A stretch of DNA of 64,000 nt, taken from positions 806,001-870,000 of the forward strand of contig NZ_JARXYR010000002.1 of assembly GCF_029893635.1 (NCBI RefSeq), read 5' to 3'. The notes beneath the pieces were generated by a model. It was given only the letters and a program-made list of their open reading frames with translations. It ran no database searches and had not been told where the DNA came from. This stretch comes from Variovorax sp. TBS-050B (lineage in GTDB: Bacteria; Pseudomonadota; Gammaproteobacteria; Burkholderiales; Burkholderiaceae_C). Below are positions 23,331 through 31,656 of this stretch, piece by piece; position 1 is the first letter of the stretch; each line of letters begins with the position of its first letter. The translations under genes were made by a program, and so were the position numbers.

Positions 23331-23427
23331 CCTTCCCCCGCTGGGGGAAGGCTGGGATGGGGGCAGGCAGAGCGCCCGATGGAGGCGCTGCGTGCCCCCA
23401 CCCCTGCCCTCCCCCGGCGGGGGAGGG
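23331..23427. repeat. GC-rich intergenic inverted repeat
   Basis: Two arms of about 37 bases (23331-23367 and 23391-23427) are near-perfect reverse complements. Each contains its own inner palindrome of the type CTCCCCC-GC-GGGGGAG. The loop holds a further small dyad, AGCGCC-N7-GGCGCT (23371-23389). The element fills almost the whole gap between the CoA-transferase start and the Bug protein stop. It would form a strong cruciform or RNA hairpin and resembles dispersed REP/BIME-like repeats known in Comamonadaceae genomes. Confidence 0.8.
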
Positions 23428-23445
23428 AGAAACACGAGGGCGAGC

Positions 23446-24456
23446 TCATTCGGGCTTGATCCCCGCGGCCTCGATCAGCTTCTTCCACTTGCCCAGTTCC
23501 GCCACGGTGAACGCGCCGAGCTCCTCGGGCGTGCTGCCGAAGGCATCGAAGCCGAGCTTGCTGACCCGCTCCCGGAACACGGCGCCGTTCGCCATCTCCG
23601 ACAGCGCCTTGTTGAGCTTCAGGACGATGTCCCTCGGCGTGCCGGCCGGCGCGAAAACGCCGTTCCACGACGTGATGTCGAAGCCCTTGAGCTCGGGCGT
23701 GTCGGCCAGCGGCGGCAGCTCGGGGAAGAGCTTGGTGCGCTCCTGCGTGGTGACGGCGATCGCGCGCATCTTGCCGGCCTTGACGGTGGCGAGGCCCGCG
23801 GCGAGGTCCACCACCATCATCGACACCTGCCCGCCGATCAGGTCCGCGATCGCGGGCGGCGTGCTCTTGTAGGGCACGTGCAGCATCGGCACGCCGCTCA
23901 TGCGCGCGAGCGTGGCACCGCTCACGATGCCGGTGCTGTTGCCACTCGCGTAGGTGAGCTTGCCCGGGTTGGCGCGGCCCCAGGCCAGCAGCTCGGCCAC
24001 GCTCTTCACGGGCAGGTCGTTGTTGACCACCAGCATGAACGGCAGATTGCCGATGCGGCTCACGGGCGCGAAGTCCTTCACCGGGTCGTAGGGCAGCGAC
24101 TTCATCAGGCTCGGGTTGGCCGAGTGCGTGGTGTTGGTGGTCATGAACAGCGTGTAGCCGTCGGGCGGCGCCTTGGCGACGAACTCGGCCGCGATCACGC
24201 CGTTGGCGCCGGCCCTGTTGTCGACGATGACCGAGCCCTTGAGCGCCTCGCCGAGCATCTGCGCGGTGATGCGCGCCACCGCGTCGGTGCCGCTGCCGGC
24301 GGCGAAGGGCACGATCAGCTTGATCGGCTGCTTCGGATAGCCGTCCTGCGCGAAGGCCCAGGGCGCTGCGCCCGCGAGCCCGGCGGCGGTGCCCAGGGCG
24401 ATGAAGCGGCGGCGGTTCGCCACCGCGACCGTGGTTGTCGCGTTGTTCGTCTGCAT
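23446..24456 (-). CDS. Bug family (TctC-like) solute-binding protein
   Basis: A 336-residue periplasmic receptor. The N-terminus ANRRRFIALGTAAGLAGAAPWAFAQ looks like a twin-arginine export signal, unlike the Sec signals of the other two Bug proteins in the window. The mature start YPKQPIKLIVPFAAGSGTDAVAR and the VPYKSTPPAIADL segment are family hallmarks. It is placed between cupin and CoA-transferase genes, so it probably captures the acid broken down by this cluster. Confidence 0.9.
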   Translation of the reverse strand: MQTNNATTTVAVANRRRFIALGTAAGLAGAAPWAFAQDGYPKQPIKLIVPFAAGSGTDAVARITAQMLGEALKGSVIVDNRAGANGVIAAEFVAKAPPDGYTLFMTTNTTHSANPSLMKSLPYDPVKDFAPVSRIGNLPFMLVVNNDLPVKSVAELLAWGRANPGKLTYASGNSTGIVSGATLARMSGVPMLHVPYKSTPPAIADLIGGQVSMMVVDLAAGLATVKAGKMRAIAVTTQERTKLFPELPPLADTPELKGFDITSWNGVFAPAGTPRDIVLKLNKALSEMANGAVFRERVSKLGFDAFGSTPEELGAFTVAELGKWKKLIEAAGIKPE

Positions 24457-24479
24457 GTCTTGTCTCCGGTTGGTTGTGT

Positions 24480-24875
24480 TCAGGGCCGGATCACGCGTTC
24501 CGGCAATTCCTCGTAGGGCGGGCTGTAGATCACCAGCACGCGCACCGGCTCGTCGCTCACCACCGTGAAGGTGTGCATCGCATTGGCCGGGAAGAAGCAG
24601 CAGTCGCCCGGGTGCAGTTCCTGCCGCTGGCCGCCGACCTCGGCCACCGCGCGGCCTTCGAGCAGGTAGCAGACCTGCTCGATGCCCGGGTGCGCATGCG
24701 GCAGCGCGCCCTTGCCCTTCTGAATGTGGCCGACCAGCACTTCGAGCTGCTTCGCGCCCACGGTCTCGGGGCCGATCAGGCGCTTGTTGAGCGTGCCGGT
24801 GTGGTTGGCGGGGTGGTAGCCGGCGATCTCGGCTTCGCGGATGAAATAGCGCGGGGCGGTGGTGGGAGTGGTCAT
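24480..24875 (-). CDS. Cupin domain protein
   Basis: A 131-residue single-domain cupin. The first motif is PHAHPGIEQVCYLLEGRAVAEVGG and the second GDCCFFPANAMHTF; the histidines and glutamate would hold one metal ion. The start at 24875 overlaps the IclR stop (ATGA). Possible roles include a small metal-dependent isomerase or oxygenase, or a sensor. The sequence does not decide between them. Confidence 0.85.
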   Translation of the reverse strand: MTTPTTAPRYFIREAEIAGYHPANHTGTLNKRLIGPETVGAKQLEVLVGHIQKGKGALPHAHPGIEQVCYLLEGRAVAEVGGQRQELHPGDCCFFPANAMHTFTVVSDEPVRVLVIYSPPYEELPERVIRP

Positions 24876-25621
24876 CGGGGGGTTTCCGTTTTCGGTTCGA
24901 TCGCCAGGCAGGCCGAGCGCAGCATCGCGGCGATCTCCTCGATGCGCGGCTCCACGCGGTAGCGCGGGCCCGCGACCGAGATCGCATAGGCCTCGCCGCC
25001 GATGGCGAGCGGCCATGCGAGGCCGATCAGGTCGGGGATGCTTTCGCCGAGGTTGCCGTGCCAGCCGCGCGCGGCACCGCGCTGGAGCTCCGCCTCGATC
25101 GCCTCGGCGCTGGTCAGGGTGGCGTCGGTCAGCGGCACGAGCGCCATGCCGTCGAGCAGCTTGCGGCGCGCCTCGGGCGCGAGCGTGGACAGCAGCGCCC
25201 GGCCGATGGAGTTGGCATAGGCCGGCCGCGTCTCGCCCGACTCGGCCGTGTAGCGGATGCGCTGCGGCGCGCTCAGCACGTCGAGGTAGACCACCGTGCC
25301 GGGCTCGCGGAACTTGCCGAAGACCACGGTCTCGCGCGCGGCGTCGCGCAGTTCCTCGAGCGTGGCGCGCACGCGGTCGAGCACCGGGTCGTGGGCCGCG
25401 ATCACCTGCGCCATCGCCAGCAGCCGGCCGGTCGGGTAGTAGCCCTGGCGTCGCCCGGTTTCGTACATGTAGCCCTGGGCCTCGAGCGTGCGGATCAGGC
25501 CCAGGCAGCTCGAGACCGGCATCTCGAGCAGGCGCGCCATTTCGGACAGCGCCAGCGGCTGCTTCTCGCGGGCGAAGAGTTCCACGATCTCGATCACGCG
25601 GAATGCCATTTTCACAGTCAT
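24872..25621 (-). CDS. IclR family transcriptional regulator
   Basis: A 249-residue regulator with an N-terminal winged helix (AFRVIEIVELFAREKQPLALSEMARLLEMPVSSCLGLIRTLEAQGYM) and a C-terminal effector domain (residues 75-245). The start at 25621 is kept because TVKMAFRVIEI matches the usual IclR opening; an ATG at 25609 is possible. It heads and probably controls the cupin, Bug, CoA-transferase and acyl-CoA dehydrogenase genes, to which it is coupled by an ATGA overlap. A palindrome covers its start codon, pointing to autoregulation. Confidence 0.9.
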   Translation of the reverse strand: MTVKMAFRVIEIVELFAREKQPLALSEMARLLEMPVSSCLGLIRTLEAQGYMYETGRRQGYYPTGRLLAMAQVIAAHDPVLDRVRATLEELRDAARETVVFGKFREPGTVVYLDVLSAPQRIRYTAESGETRPAYANSIGRALLSTLAPEARRKLLDGMALVPLTDATLTSAEAIEAELQRGAARGWHGNLGESIPDLIGLAWPLAIGGEAYAISVAGPRYRVEPRIEEIAAMLRSACLAIEPKTETPR

Positions 25622-25643
25622 GAAAATATTTTCATGGCTATGA
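25612..25643 (-). promoter_or_regulatory. Predicted IclR operator overlapping the iclR-like start codon
   Basis: The core catgaaaatattttcatg (25619-25636) is a perfect 18-base palindrome. Flanking bases extend the dyad to 32 bases with two mismatched pairs. The centre TGAAAATATTTTCA resembles the TGGAAATNATTTCCA operator of E. coli IclR. The palindrome includes the proposed start codon of the regulator gene. It also contains a five-codon reading frame (MKIFS, from 25635) whose stop overlaps that start codon. Confidence 0.65.
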
Positions 25644-25708
25644 AGAGTTTTACGCCCTGGGGTTTGCCCTCCCCGGGGCGGGATCGCTGCCGCCCTTGGC
25701 GGCGGGGC

Positions 25709-26629
25709 TCAGTACCCGCGCACGGGGTCGACCACGCCGCTGATCGGCCGGCCCTCTTCCATCGCACGGATCTTTCCGGCGATCTGCGCGATCGACTCCT
25801 CGCGCAGCGTGCGCGCCGAGCCGTGCGGCGTCACGGTGATCTTCGGATGGCGCCAGAAGGGATGGTCGGCAGGCAGCGGCTCGACCTGGAACACGTCGAG
25901 CGTCGCGCCGGCGAGCTGGCCGGCATCGAGCATCGGGATCAGGTCCTCTTCCACCAGGTGGGCGCCGCGCGCGATGCTGATCAGGTAGCCCTCGGGCCGC
26001 AGCTTGCCGAGGTTGCGGCGGTTGAGGATGCCGCGCGTCGCGTCGGTCAGCGGCAGCAGGTTGACCAGCACGCGCGTCTCCGCGAGGAACGCGTCGAACT
26101 GGGATTCGCCGCTGAACACCTTCACGCCATCGATCTGCTTCGGCGAGCGGCTCCAGCCTAGCACCGGAAACTCGAACTGCGCGACCGCCCGCGCCACACG
26201 CTCGCCGAGCACGCCCAGGCCCATGATGCCGACGGGAAAGTCGCGCCGCAGCTTGGGCTTGCGGTAGCTCCAGCGGCCTTCGCGCGCATCGGCCTCGTAC
26301 GCATCGAACTCGCGGAAGTGGCGGATCAGCGTGTGGCACACGTACTCGGCCATCTGCACCGACATGCCCGCATCGTCGAGCCGCACGATGCGCGTGTGCG
26401 CGGGCACCTTGAGCTTGAGCAGCGCATCGACGCCGGCGCCGATGTTGAACAGCCCGCGCAATTGCGGCTGCTCGTCGAGCAGCTGCTGCGGCGGCGCCCA
26501 GACCACCGCATGGTCGGCCTGCAGCGCACCGGGCTGCCAGCTTTCGATCTGCGCACCGGGCAGTTCGGCGCGCAGGCCTTCGATCCAGGGTTCGGGACGG
26601 TTGTCGGTGAGGGAGACGATGATTTTCAT
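25709..26629 (-). CDS. 2-hydroxyacid dehydrogenase, glyoxylate/hydroxypyruvate reductase A-like
   Basis: A 306-residue NAD(P)-dependent D-2-hydroxyacid dehydrogenase. The nucleotide-binding loop GIMGLGVLGERVARA is near residue 138, the catalytic arginine in ISIARGAHLVEEDL near 225, and the acid-base histidine in VTPHGSARTL near 275. GhrA-type enzymes reduce glyoxylate and hydroxypyruvate. The start at 26629 (MKIIVSL) follows the family N-terminus. It lies upstream of the IclR gene on the same strand but 87 bases away, and the IclR palindrome suggests a separate promoter for the downstream cluster. Confidence 0.88.
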   Translation of the reverse strand: MKIIVSLTDNRPEPWIEGLRAELPGAQIESWQPGALQADHAVVWAPPQQLLDEQPQLRGLFNIGAGVDALLKLKVPAHTRIVRLDDAGMSVQMAEYVCHTLIRHFREFDAYEADAREGRWSYRKPKLRRDFPVGIMGLGVLGERVARAVAQFEFPVLGWSRSPKQIDGVKVFSGESQFDAFLAETRVLVNLLPLTDATRGILNRRNLGKLRPEGYLISIARGAHLVEEDLIPMLDAGQLAGATLDVFQVEPLPADHPFWRHPKITVTPHGSARTLREESIAQIAGKIRAMEEGRPISGVVDPVRGY

Positions 26630-26712
26630 GGCCGCCATCTTAGGGGCCGGCTTGTTGCGCCACCGGCCTTCTCCTATGCTCGCGCGACACCACAACCCCC
26701 GGAGACGAAGCC

Positions 26713-27027
26713 ATGATCAAGGTCAGCGTGATGTACCCCTACACCGAAGGCGCGCGGTTCGACCACGACTACTACCGCGACAAGCACATGCCCCTGCTCA
26801 AGGCGCGCATGGGCGATGCGTGCAGGTCGTACACCATCGACCGCGGCCTCGCCGGCGGCGCGCCGGGCCAGCCGCCCACCTACGTCGGCATGTGCCACGT
26901 GTTCTGCGACTCGGCCGAGGCCTTCCAGGCCGCCTTCGGCCCGCACGCGAAGGAGATCCTCGGCGACGTCCGGAACTACACCGACATCGCGCCGGTGATG
27001 CAGATCAGCGAAGTGGTGGTGGGCTGA
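26713..27027 (+). CDS. EthD family protein
   Basis: A 104-residue dimeric alpha-beta barrel protein of the EthD family. The hallmark FDHDYYRDKHMPLLKARMGDA is at residues 16-36. EthD was first described as needed for ethyl tert-butyl ether breakdown, but most relatives are small proteins of unknown role. It is divergent from the hydroxyacid reductase gene, with 83 bases between starts, and convergent with the DUF4349 lipoprotein gene. Confidence 0.85.
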   Translation: MIKVSVMYPYTEGARFDHDYYRDKHMPLLKARMGDACRSYTIDRGLAGGAPGQPPTYVGMCHVFCDSAEAFQAAFGPHAKEILGDVRNYTDIAPVMQISEVVVG

Positions 27028-27036
27028 GGGCCTTGC

Positions 27037-27975
27037 TCAAGCAGCGCGCCGGCGGCGCCACAGCCGCCGCGCGAGCCACGCCAGCGGCAGCAGCACGAGC
27101 ACCAGCCACGGCAGCACCGCCGCCACGAAGGTGATCAGCGCGCCGACGCTCTCGGCCAGCACCGCGCCCGCATTGCGCAGCGCATGGCGCATCGGGCTGT
27201 AGCCGTCGCCGCGGCCCGAGACCAGCGCGCGCTTCGGCGTGAAATGGATCTGGATGTGCTGCTTGCTCGTCTGCTGCGCGAGCTGCTTGCGCTGCGTGGC
27301 GATCGCATCGAGCTCGGCCTGCGTGTCCGACAGCGTGCGCTGGATCGCTAGCAGGTCGGCCATGGTGCGCTTGGTGACGGTGTCGCCCAGCGTCGCGCGC
27401 AGGCTGTCGCGGAACTCGGTGCGGTTCCTGATGCGGGCCTCGACGTCGATCACTTCGGCGGTCTTGTCCTCGCTGGTCGTGGTGTGCGAGACCACGCTGG
27501 CGATGCCCGCGAGGCCGCCGAGCAGCTTGTCGACGTCGGCCGGCTCCACGCGGACTTCGAGCATCGCGCTGCCGGGCTGCTGCGGCGTCTCGCGCAGCAG
27601 CGAGGCCGAGAGCAGCTCGCACTTCAGCGTGGCGCAGAGTTCGCGCATGCGGCCCCAGGCATCGGCGAGCTGCTCGGGCGGCACCTCGACGGCCAGCTCC
27701 TGCCGCACGGCGAGAAAGCGCTGCTGCAGCGGCGCATCCTGGCGCATCGCGTCCTGCGAGGCGACGGATTCCTTCATCGCCATGCCGCCTGCGAGCCCCG
27801 GTGCCGACCGCTGCACGGACGCGGGCGCAGGCGCGGCCGCGGGCGCCGGCTCGGCGGGCACCGCGCTGCGGTCGGTGCGCTCGCGGCCGCAGCCGGCGAG
27901 CGACAGCGCGGCGGTCAGCGCGAGCAGCAGCAGGAAGAGGCGTGCACGCGGGCGTGCGGCGGAGCGGGGCGTCAT
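27037..27975 (-). CDS. DUF4349 lipoprotein
   Basis: A 312-residue membrane-attached protein. The N-terminus has a lipobox (LSLAGC, cysteine 29) and a proline/alanine-rich linker. The DUF4349 core spans about residues 85-250, with EVRVEPADVDKLL and a coiled coil over the DTQAELDAIATQRKQLAQQ stretch. A C-terminal transmembrane helix (about 275-300) is followed by a basic tail. Dual anchoring by lipid and helix is typical of the family. The role is unknown. It follows the methylcrotonyl-CoA carboxylase alpha gene by 68 bases. Confidence 0.85.
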   Translation of the reverse strand: MTPRSAARPRARLFLLLLALTAALSLAGCGRERTDRSAVPAEPAPAAAPAPASVQRSAPGLAGGMAMKESVASQDAMRQDAPLQQRFLAVRQELAVEVPPEQLADAWGRMRELCATLKCELLSASLLRETPQQPGSAMLEVRVEPADVDKLLGGLAGIASVVSHTTTSEDKTAEVIDVEARIRNRTEFRDSLRATLGDTVTKRTMADLLAIQRTLSDTQAELDAIATQRKQLAQQTSKQHIQIHFTPKRALVSGRGDGYSPMRHALRNAGAVLAESVGALITFVAAVLPWLVLVLLPLAWLARRLWRRRRAA

Positions 27976-28043
27976 GGCTGTTCCTTGGCGTGATGAAGAC
28001 CGTGGTTGATACGGCCCGGCGCCCGAGATGGGGTCGATTATTT

Positions 28044-30044
28044 TCAGGCCGTCGCCATCCGCAGCAACTCGTCGCCCTCGCCCACCTGCTCGCCCGGCGC
28101 GAACAGCAGTTCCTCGACCGTGCCGTCGGCCGGCGCGGCGATGGTGTGCTCCATCTTCATCGCCTCCATCACCGCGAGCGGCTGGCCGCGGCTGACCTTG
28201 TCGCCGGCCTTCACCGCGAAGGACACGACCTTGCCCGGCATCGGCGCGGTGAGCCGGCCGCCTTCGGCCTGGGTGTCGCCGGCGTGGGCCAGGCGGTCGA
28301 CGGCGGTGATCCTGGTCGCGCCCTTGGATGCGAACACATGGGCCGTGGCGTCGTCGAGGTAGACGTCGACGGTCTGCCGGTCGCCGGCGAACGCCAGCTC
28401 GAACGCGCCCGAAGGAAAACGGGCGACGGTGAGCGGGCCGCCGACGCCGCCGGCCTCGAGCCAGAGGCTGCCGTCATGCCGGAAGGTGAGCCGCGCGGTC
28501 TGCGGCTCGCCGCGGAACTCGAAGTCGAAGCGGCGCGTGTATTCGCCCATCGCGCGCCAGCCGTCGCGGCGCGCGAAGGGATCGGCCGCGCCGCTCGCCG
28601 CGCCTTCGACCACCAGCGTGCGCGTGATCGCGGCGGCGGCCGCGAGCGGCAGGCCCAGGGGCTCGCGGTCGAACAGCACCGCACGTTCGCGCTCGATCAG
28701 CGCGGTGTCGAGGTCGGCCTTGGAGAACGACGCGGTCGCGAGCACGCCGCGCAGGAACTGCACGTTGGTCGCCACGCCCACGATGTGCGTCTGCGCGAGC
28801 GCCGCGTCGAGCCGCGCGAGCGCCTCCTCGCGCGTGGCGCCGTGCACGATCAGCTTGGCGATCATCGAGTCGTAGTAGGGCGAGATCTCGCCGCCCTCGC
28901 GCACGCCGTCGTCGATGCGCACGCGGCTGCGCTGGAAGGCCGTCGCCTGCGGCTTGCGGTAGACGCGCAGGGTGCCGGTCGCGGGCAGGAAGTTGTTGTC
29001 GGGGTTCTCGGCGCAGATGCGCGCCTCGATCGCATGGCCGTGGATCTGCAGCTCGGCCTGCTTGGCGGGCAGCGGCTCGCCCGAGGCCACGCGCAATTGC
29101 CATTCGACGAGGTCGAGGCCGGTGATGGCCTCGGTCACCGGGTGCTCCACCTGCAAGCGGGTGTTCATCTCCATGAAGAAGAAATTCATTTGCCCGCCCG
29201 AGCGCTGCTCGACGATGAACTCCACCGTCCCTGCGCCCACGTAGTTCACGGCGCGCGCCGCGGCCACGGCGGCCTCGCCCATCTGCCGGCGCATGGCTTC
29301 CGTCATGCCCGGCGCGGGCGCTTCCTCGAGCACCTTCTGGTGCCGCCGCTGCACCGAGCAGTCGCGCTCGAACAGGTAGACGTAGTTGCCATGCGTGTCG
29401 CCGAAGACCTGGATCTCGATGTGGCGCGGGCGCTGCACGTACTTCTCGATCAGCACCGCGTCGTCGCCGAAGCTGTTGATCGCCTCGCGCTTGCAGGATG
29501 CGAGCGCGGCCTCGAAGTCGGCCGCCTTCTCGACCGCGCGCATGCCCTTGCCGCCGCCGCCCGCGCTGGCCTTGATGAGCACCGGGTAGCCGATGCGGTC
29601 GGCCTCGCGCTGCAGCAGCGCCGGGTCCTGGTCGGCGCCGTGATAACCCGGCACCAGCGGCACGCCGGCCTTTTCCATCAACTGCTTCGACTCGGCCTTG
29701 AGGCCCATGGCCTTGATCGCCGAAGGCGGCGGGCCGATGAAGACCAGGCCCGCATCGGCACAGGCCTGCGCGAACTCCTCGTTCTCGCTCAGGAAGCCGT
29801 AGCCGGGGTGCACCGCCTCCGCGCCCGTGGCCTTGGCGGCCTCGAGGATCTTTTCCCAGCGCAGGTAGCTGTCCTTCGGCGCGCTGCCGCCCAGGTGCAC
29901 CGACTCGTCGCAGGCATGGACGTGGTTGGCATGCGCGTCGGCATCGGAATACACGGCCACGGTGCGGATCGCCATGCGGCGCGCGGTGGCGGCGACCCGG
30001 CAGGCGATCTCCCCACGATTGGCGATCAGGATTTTCTTAAACAT
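28044..30044 (-). CDS. mccA: 3-methylcrotonyl-CoA carboxylase, biotin-carrying alpha subunit
   Basis: A 666-residue subunit combining biotin carboxylase (FKKILIANRGEIACRV at the start; ATP-grasp loop KASAGGGGKGMR near 162), a middle BT-type domain and a C-terminal biotin carrier domain with EAMKMEH near residue 630, where biotin attaches to the second lysine-flanked Lys. The enzyme carboxylates 3-methylcrotonyl-CoA to 3-methylglutaconyl-CoA in leucine breakdown. Propionyl-CoA or geranyl-CoA carboxylase subunits look similar. The liuA, mccB and liuC neighbours decide in favour of methylcrotonyl. Its start overlaps the DUF4126 gene by 8 bases. Confidence 0.93.
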   Translation of the reverse strand: MFKKILIANRGEIACRVAATARRMAIRTVAVYSDADAHANHVHACDESVHLGGSAPKDSYLRWEKILEAAKATGAEAVHPGYGFLSENEEFAQACADAGLVFIGPPPSAIKAMGLKAESKQLMEKAGVPLVPGYHGADQDPALLQREADRIGYPVLIKASAGGGGKGMRAVEKAADFEAALASCKREAINSFGDDAVLIEKYVQRPRHIEIQVFGDTHGNYVYLFERDCSVQRRHQKVLEEAPAPGMTEAMRRQMGEAAVAAARAVNYVGAGTVEFIVEQRSGGQMNFFFMEMNTRLQVEHPVTEAITGLDLVEWQLRVASGEPLPAKQAELQIHGHAIEARICAENPDNNFLPATGTLRVYRKPQATAFQRSRVRIDDGVREGGEISPYYDSMIAKLIVHGATREEALARLDAALAQTHIVGVATNVQFLRGVLATASFSKADLDTALIERERAVLFDREPLGLPLAAAAAITRTLVVEGAASGAADPFARRDGWRAMGEYTRRFDFEFRGEPQTARLTFRHDGSLWLEAGGVGGPLTVARFPSGAFELAFAGDRQTVDVYLDDATAHVFASKGATRITAVDRLAHAGDTQAEGGRLTAPMPGKVVSFAVKAGDKVSRGQPLAVMEAMKMEHTIAAPADGTVEELLFAPGEQVGEGDELLRMATA

Positions 30045-30708
30045 TGGACGAGTCTCCCGGAGGATTCTTTTTCAGTTGAAAGGCGGGCACCACGCCCGGA
30101 TCGGTGCGGCCGCTGAAGATGCGGGCCACGCGGACGAACAGCGCCTTGAGGAAGCGCCAGCTCTTTCGGATGAGCCACACGCTCGCGACCAGCACGAGCA
30201 CGAACAGCACGAGAAAGACGAAGGGATGCGCCACCGCGAGCCACAGGCCCGTGGGCACCATCGTGTCCTCGATCAGCGAGGCGCCGACGTTCGAGAACGG
30301 CTCGGGCGAGGTGTTGATGGCCGCGCGCGTGGTGGCCTTGGCCGCATGTGCGGTGGCCGCGAAGCCGCCGCCGACGAGCGCCGCGACGACCGCCATCACG
30401 CCATGGTCGGCGCCGAACACGCTGGCCGCGAGCGCCGCGCCCGCCGGGATGCGGATGGCCGTGTGCACCACGTCCCAGAGCGAATCGAGGCCCGGGATCT
30501 TGTCGGCGAAGAACTCGATGAACACCATGAAGCCGCTGGCCGCGAGGACCACCGGATGCGCGAGCAGCTGCAGACCGCCCGGCAGCGGCACCCAGCCGAG
30601 GTAGCCGGCCAGGCCGGTCAGCAGCACCACGAGGTAGAGACGCACGCCGCTGGCCCAGCCGACGGCGGCGGCCAGGGCGAGCAGCTGGGGCATGTCGAGG
30701 GAAGTCAT
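30037..30708 (-). CDS. DUF4126 membrane protein
   Basis: A 223-residue integral membrane protein. Family features are the N-terminal AAAVGWASGVRLYLVVLLTGLAGYLGW and the conserved FFADKIPGLDSLWDVVHTAIR near residue 75. About five to six helices are visible, with a basic C-terminal tail. It overlaps mccA by 8 bases and so is co-translated with the leucine catabolic genes, although no biochemical link is evident. Confidence 0.85.
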   Translation of the reverse strand: MTSLDMPQLLALAAAVGWASGVRLYLVVLLTGLAGYLGWVPLPGGLQLLAHPVVLAASGFMVFIEFFADKIPGLDSLWDVVHTAIRIPAGAALAASVFGADHGVMAVVAALVGGGFAATAHAAKATTRAAINTSPEPFSNVGASLIEDTMVPTGLWLAVAHPFVFLVLFVLVLVASVWLIRKSWRFLKALFVRVARIFSGRTDPGVVPAFQLKKNPPGDSSNV

Positions 30709-30740
30709 GGTGTCATCCGGGTGAATGCGGGATCGGGCAG

Positions 30741-30854
30741 CCGAACGCAGAAGTCGCGAAGGTTTCGCAGAAGTCGCAAAAGAAAATCCAAGGAAGATTC
30801 TTCATGGTCTTTTCTGCGACTTCTGCGTCGCTTTTGTCTTCCTTCTGCGTTCGG
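30741..30854. repeat. Dispersed intergenic inverted repeat, copy 1
   Basis: The outer arms CCGAACGCAGAAG (30741-30753) and CTTCTGCGTTCGG (30842-30854) are perfect reverse complements, and inner GCAGAAGTCGC/GCGACTTCTGC blocks pair as well. The centre is AT-richer than the surrounding genes. The same architecture recurs at 33824-33931 and 51430-51541. This copy fills the gap between liuC and the DUF4126 gene and starts 13 bases past the liuC stop. Confidence 0.85.
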
Positions 30855-30867
30855 CTGTTCGCATTCA

Positions 30868-31656
30868 TCAGCCCAACCAGGAAGGCTTGCGCTTCTGCAG
30901 GAAGGCCTGCACGCCTTCGCGGCCCTCGTCGCTGGCGCGGATGTCGGCGATGCCCTCGACCGTCTTTGCGATCAGCGCATCGTCGATCTCGCGGCCGGCG
31001 ACCTCGGCGACCAGTTGCTTGCAGGCGCGCACGGCGGCGGGGCTGGCGCCGGTGAGCGCCTTCAGCAGTTCGTCGACCTTGGCATCGAGTGCATCGGCCG
31101 CGACCACTTCGTGCACGAAGCCGATGCGGTGCGCCTCGGCGGCGCTGAAGCGCTCGGCCGTGAGGAAGTAGCGCTGCGAGGCGCGCGTGCCCATGGCGCG
31201 CAGCACGTAGGGGCTGATGGTTGCGGGCACGAGGCCGATCTTGACCTCGCTGAGGCAGTACCACGCGGTGTCCACGCTCACGGCCATGTCGCAGGCGGCG
31301 ACGAGCCCCATGCCGCCCGCGTACACGTCGCCCTGCACGCGCGCGATCGTCGGCTTGGGGCATTCGGCGATGGTGCGCAGCATCGCGGCGAGCTTGCCCG
31401 CGTCGGCGATGTTCTCGTCGCGCGTGTAGTCGGCCATGCGGCGCATCCAGTGGAGGTTGGCGCCGGCGCAGAAGGCCGGGCCGTTGGCGCCGAGCACGAT
31501 GGCCTTGACCTGCGGCGCGGCGCCGGCCTCGGTGAAGGCCTGCGTGAGCTCGGCGATGACGCCGTCGTCGAAGGCGTTGCGCGCCTCGGGCTGGTCGAGC
31601 CAGATGCGCGCGATAGCGCCGTCGTACGAGAGCTGGAGCTTGGTGAAGTCGGTCAT
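30868..31656 (-). CDS. liuC: Methylglutaconyl-CoA hydratase (enoyl-CoA hydratase family)
   Basis: A 262-residue crotonase-fold enzyme. The oxyanion loops read ANGPAFCAGANLHWMRRM near residue 60 and GDVYAGGMGLVAACDMAV near 108, followed by SEVKIGLVPATISPYV. LiuC hydrates 3-methylglutaconyl-CoA to HMG-CoA. The assignment to that substrate rests on its place between the two methylcrotonyl-CoA carboxylase subunit genes. Its start overlaps the DinB-like gene stop (ATGA). Confidence 0.9.
   Translation of the reverse strand: MTDFTKLQLSYDGAIARIWLDQPEARNAFDDGVIAELTQAFTEAGAAPQVKAIVLGANGPAFCAGANLHWMRRMADYTRDENIADAGKLAAMLRTIAECPKPTIARVQGDVYAGGMGLVAACDMAVSVDTAWYCLSEVKIGLVPATISPYVLRAMGTRASQRYFLTAERFSAAEAHRIGFVHEVVAADALDAKVDELLKALTGASPAAVRACKQLVAEVAGREIDDALIAKTVEGIADIRASDEGREGVQAFLQKRKPSWLG

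Noticed and set aside
22089..23435. Earlier start for the CoA-transferase at 23435
   Set aside because: It would translate the GC-rich inverted repeat into a low-complexity N-terminus; the family sequence begins at the ATG at 23321.
25650..25708. Terminator after the hydroxyacid reductase gene
   Set aside because: GC-rich dyads such as GCCGCC-aag-GGCGGC are present, but no T-run follows, so a Rho-independent terminator cannot be claimed.
30855..30867. Peptide-coding extension through the intergenic repeats
   Set aside because: The repeats can be read as short peptides such as [15 protein letters not shown] from longer frames, but these start within or run through palindromic DNA and have no ribosome sites.
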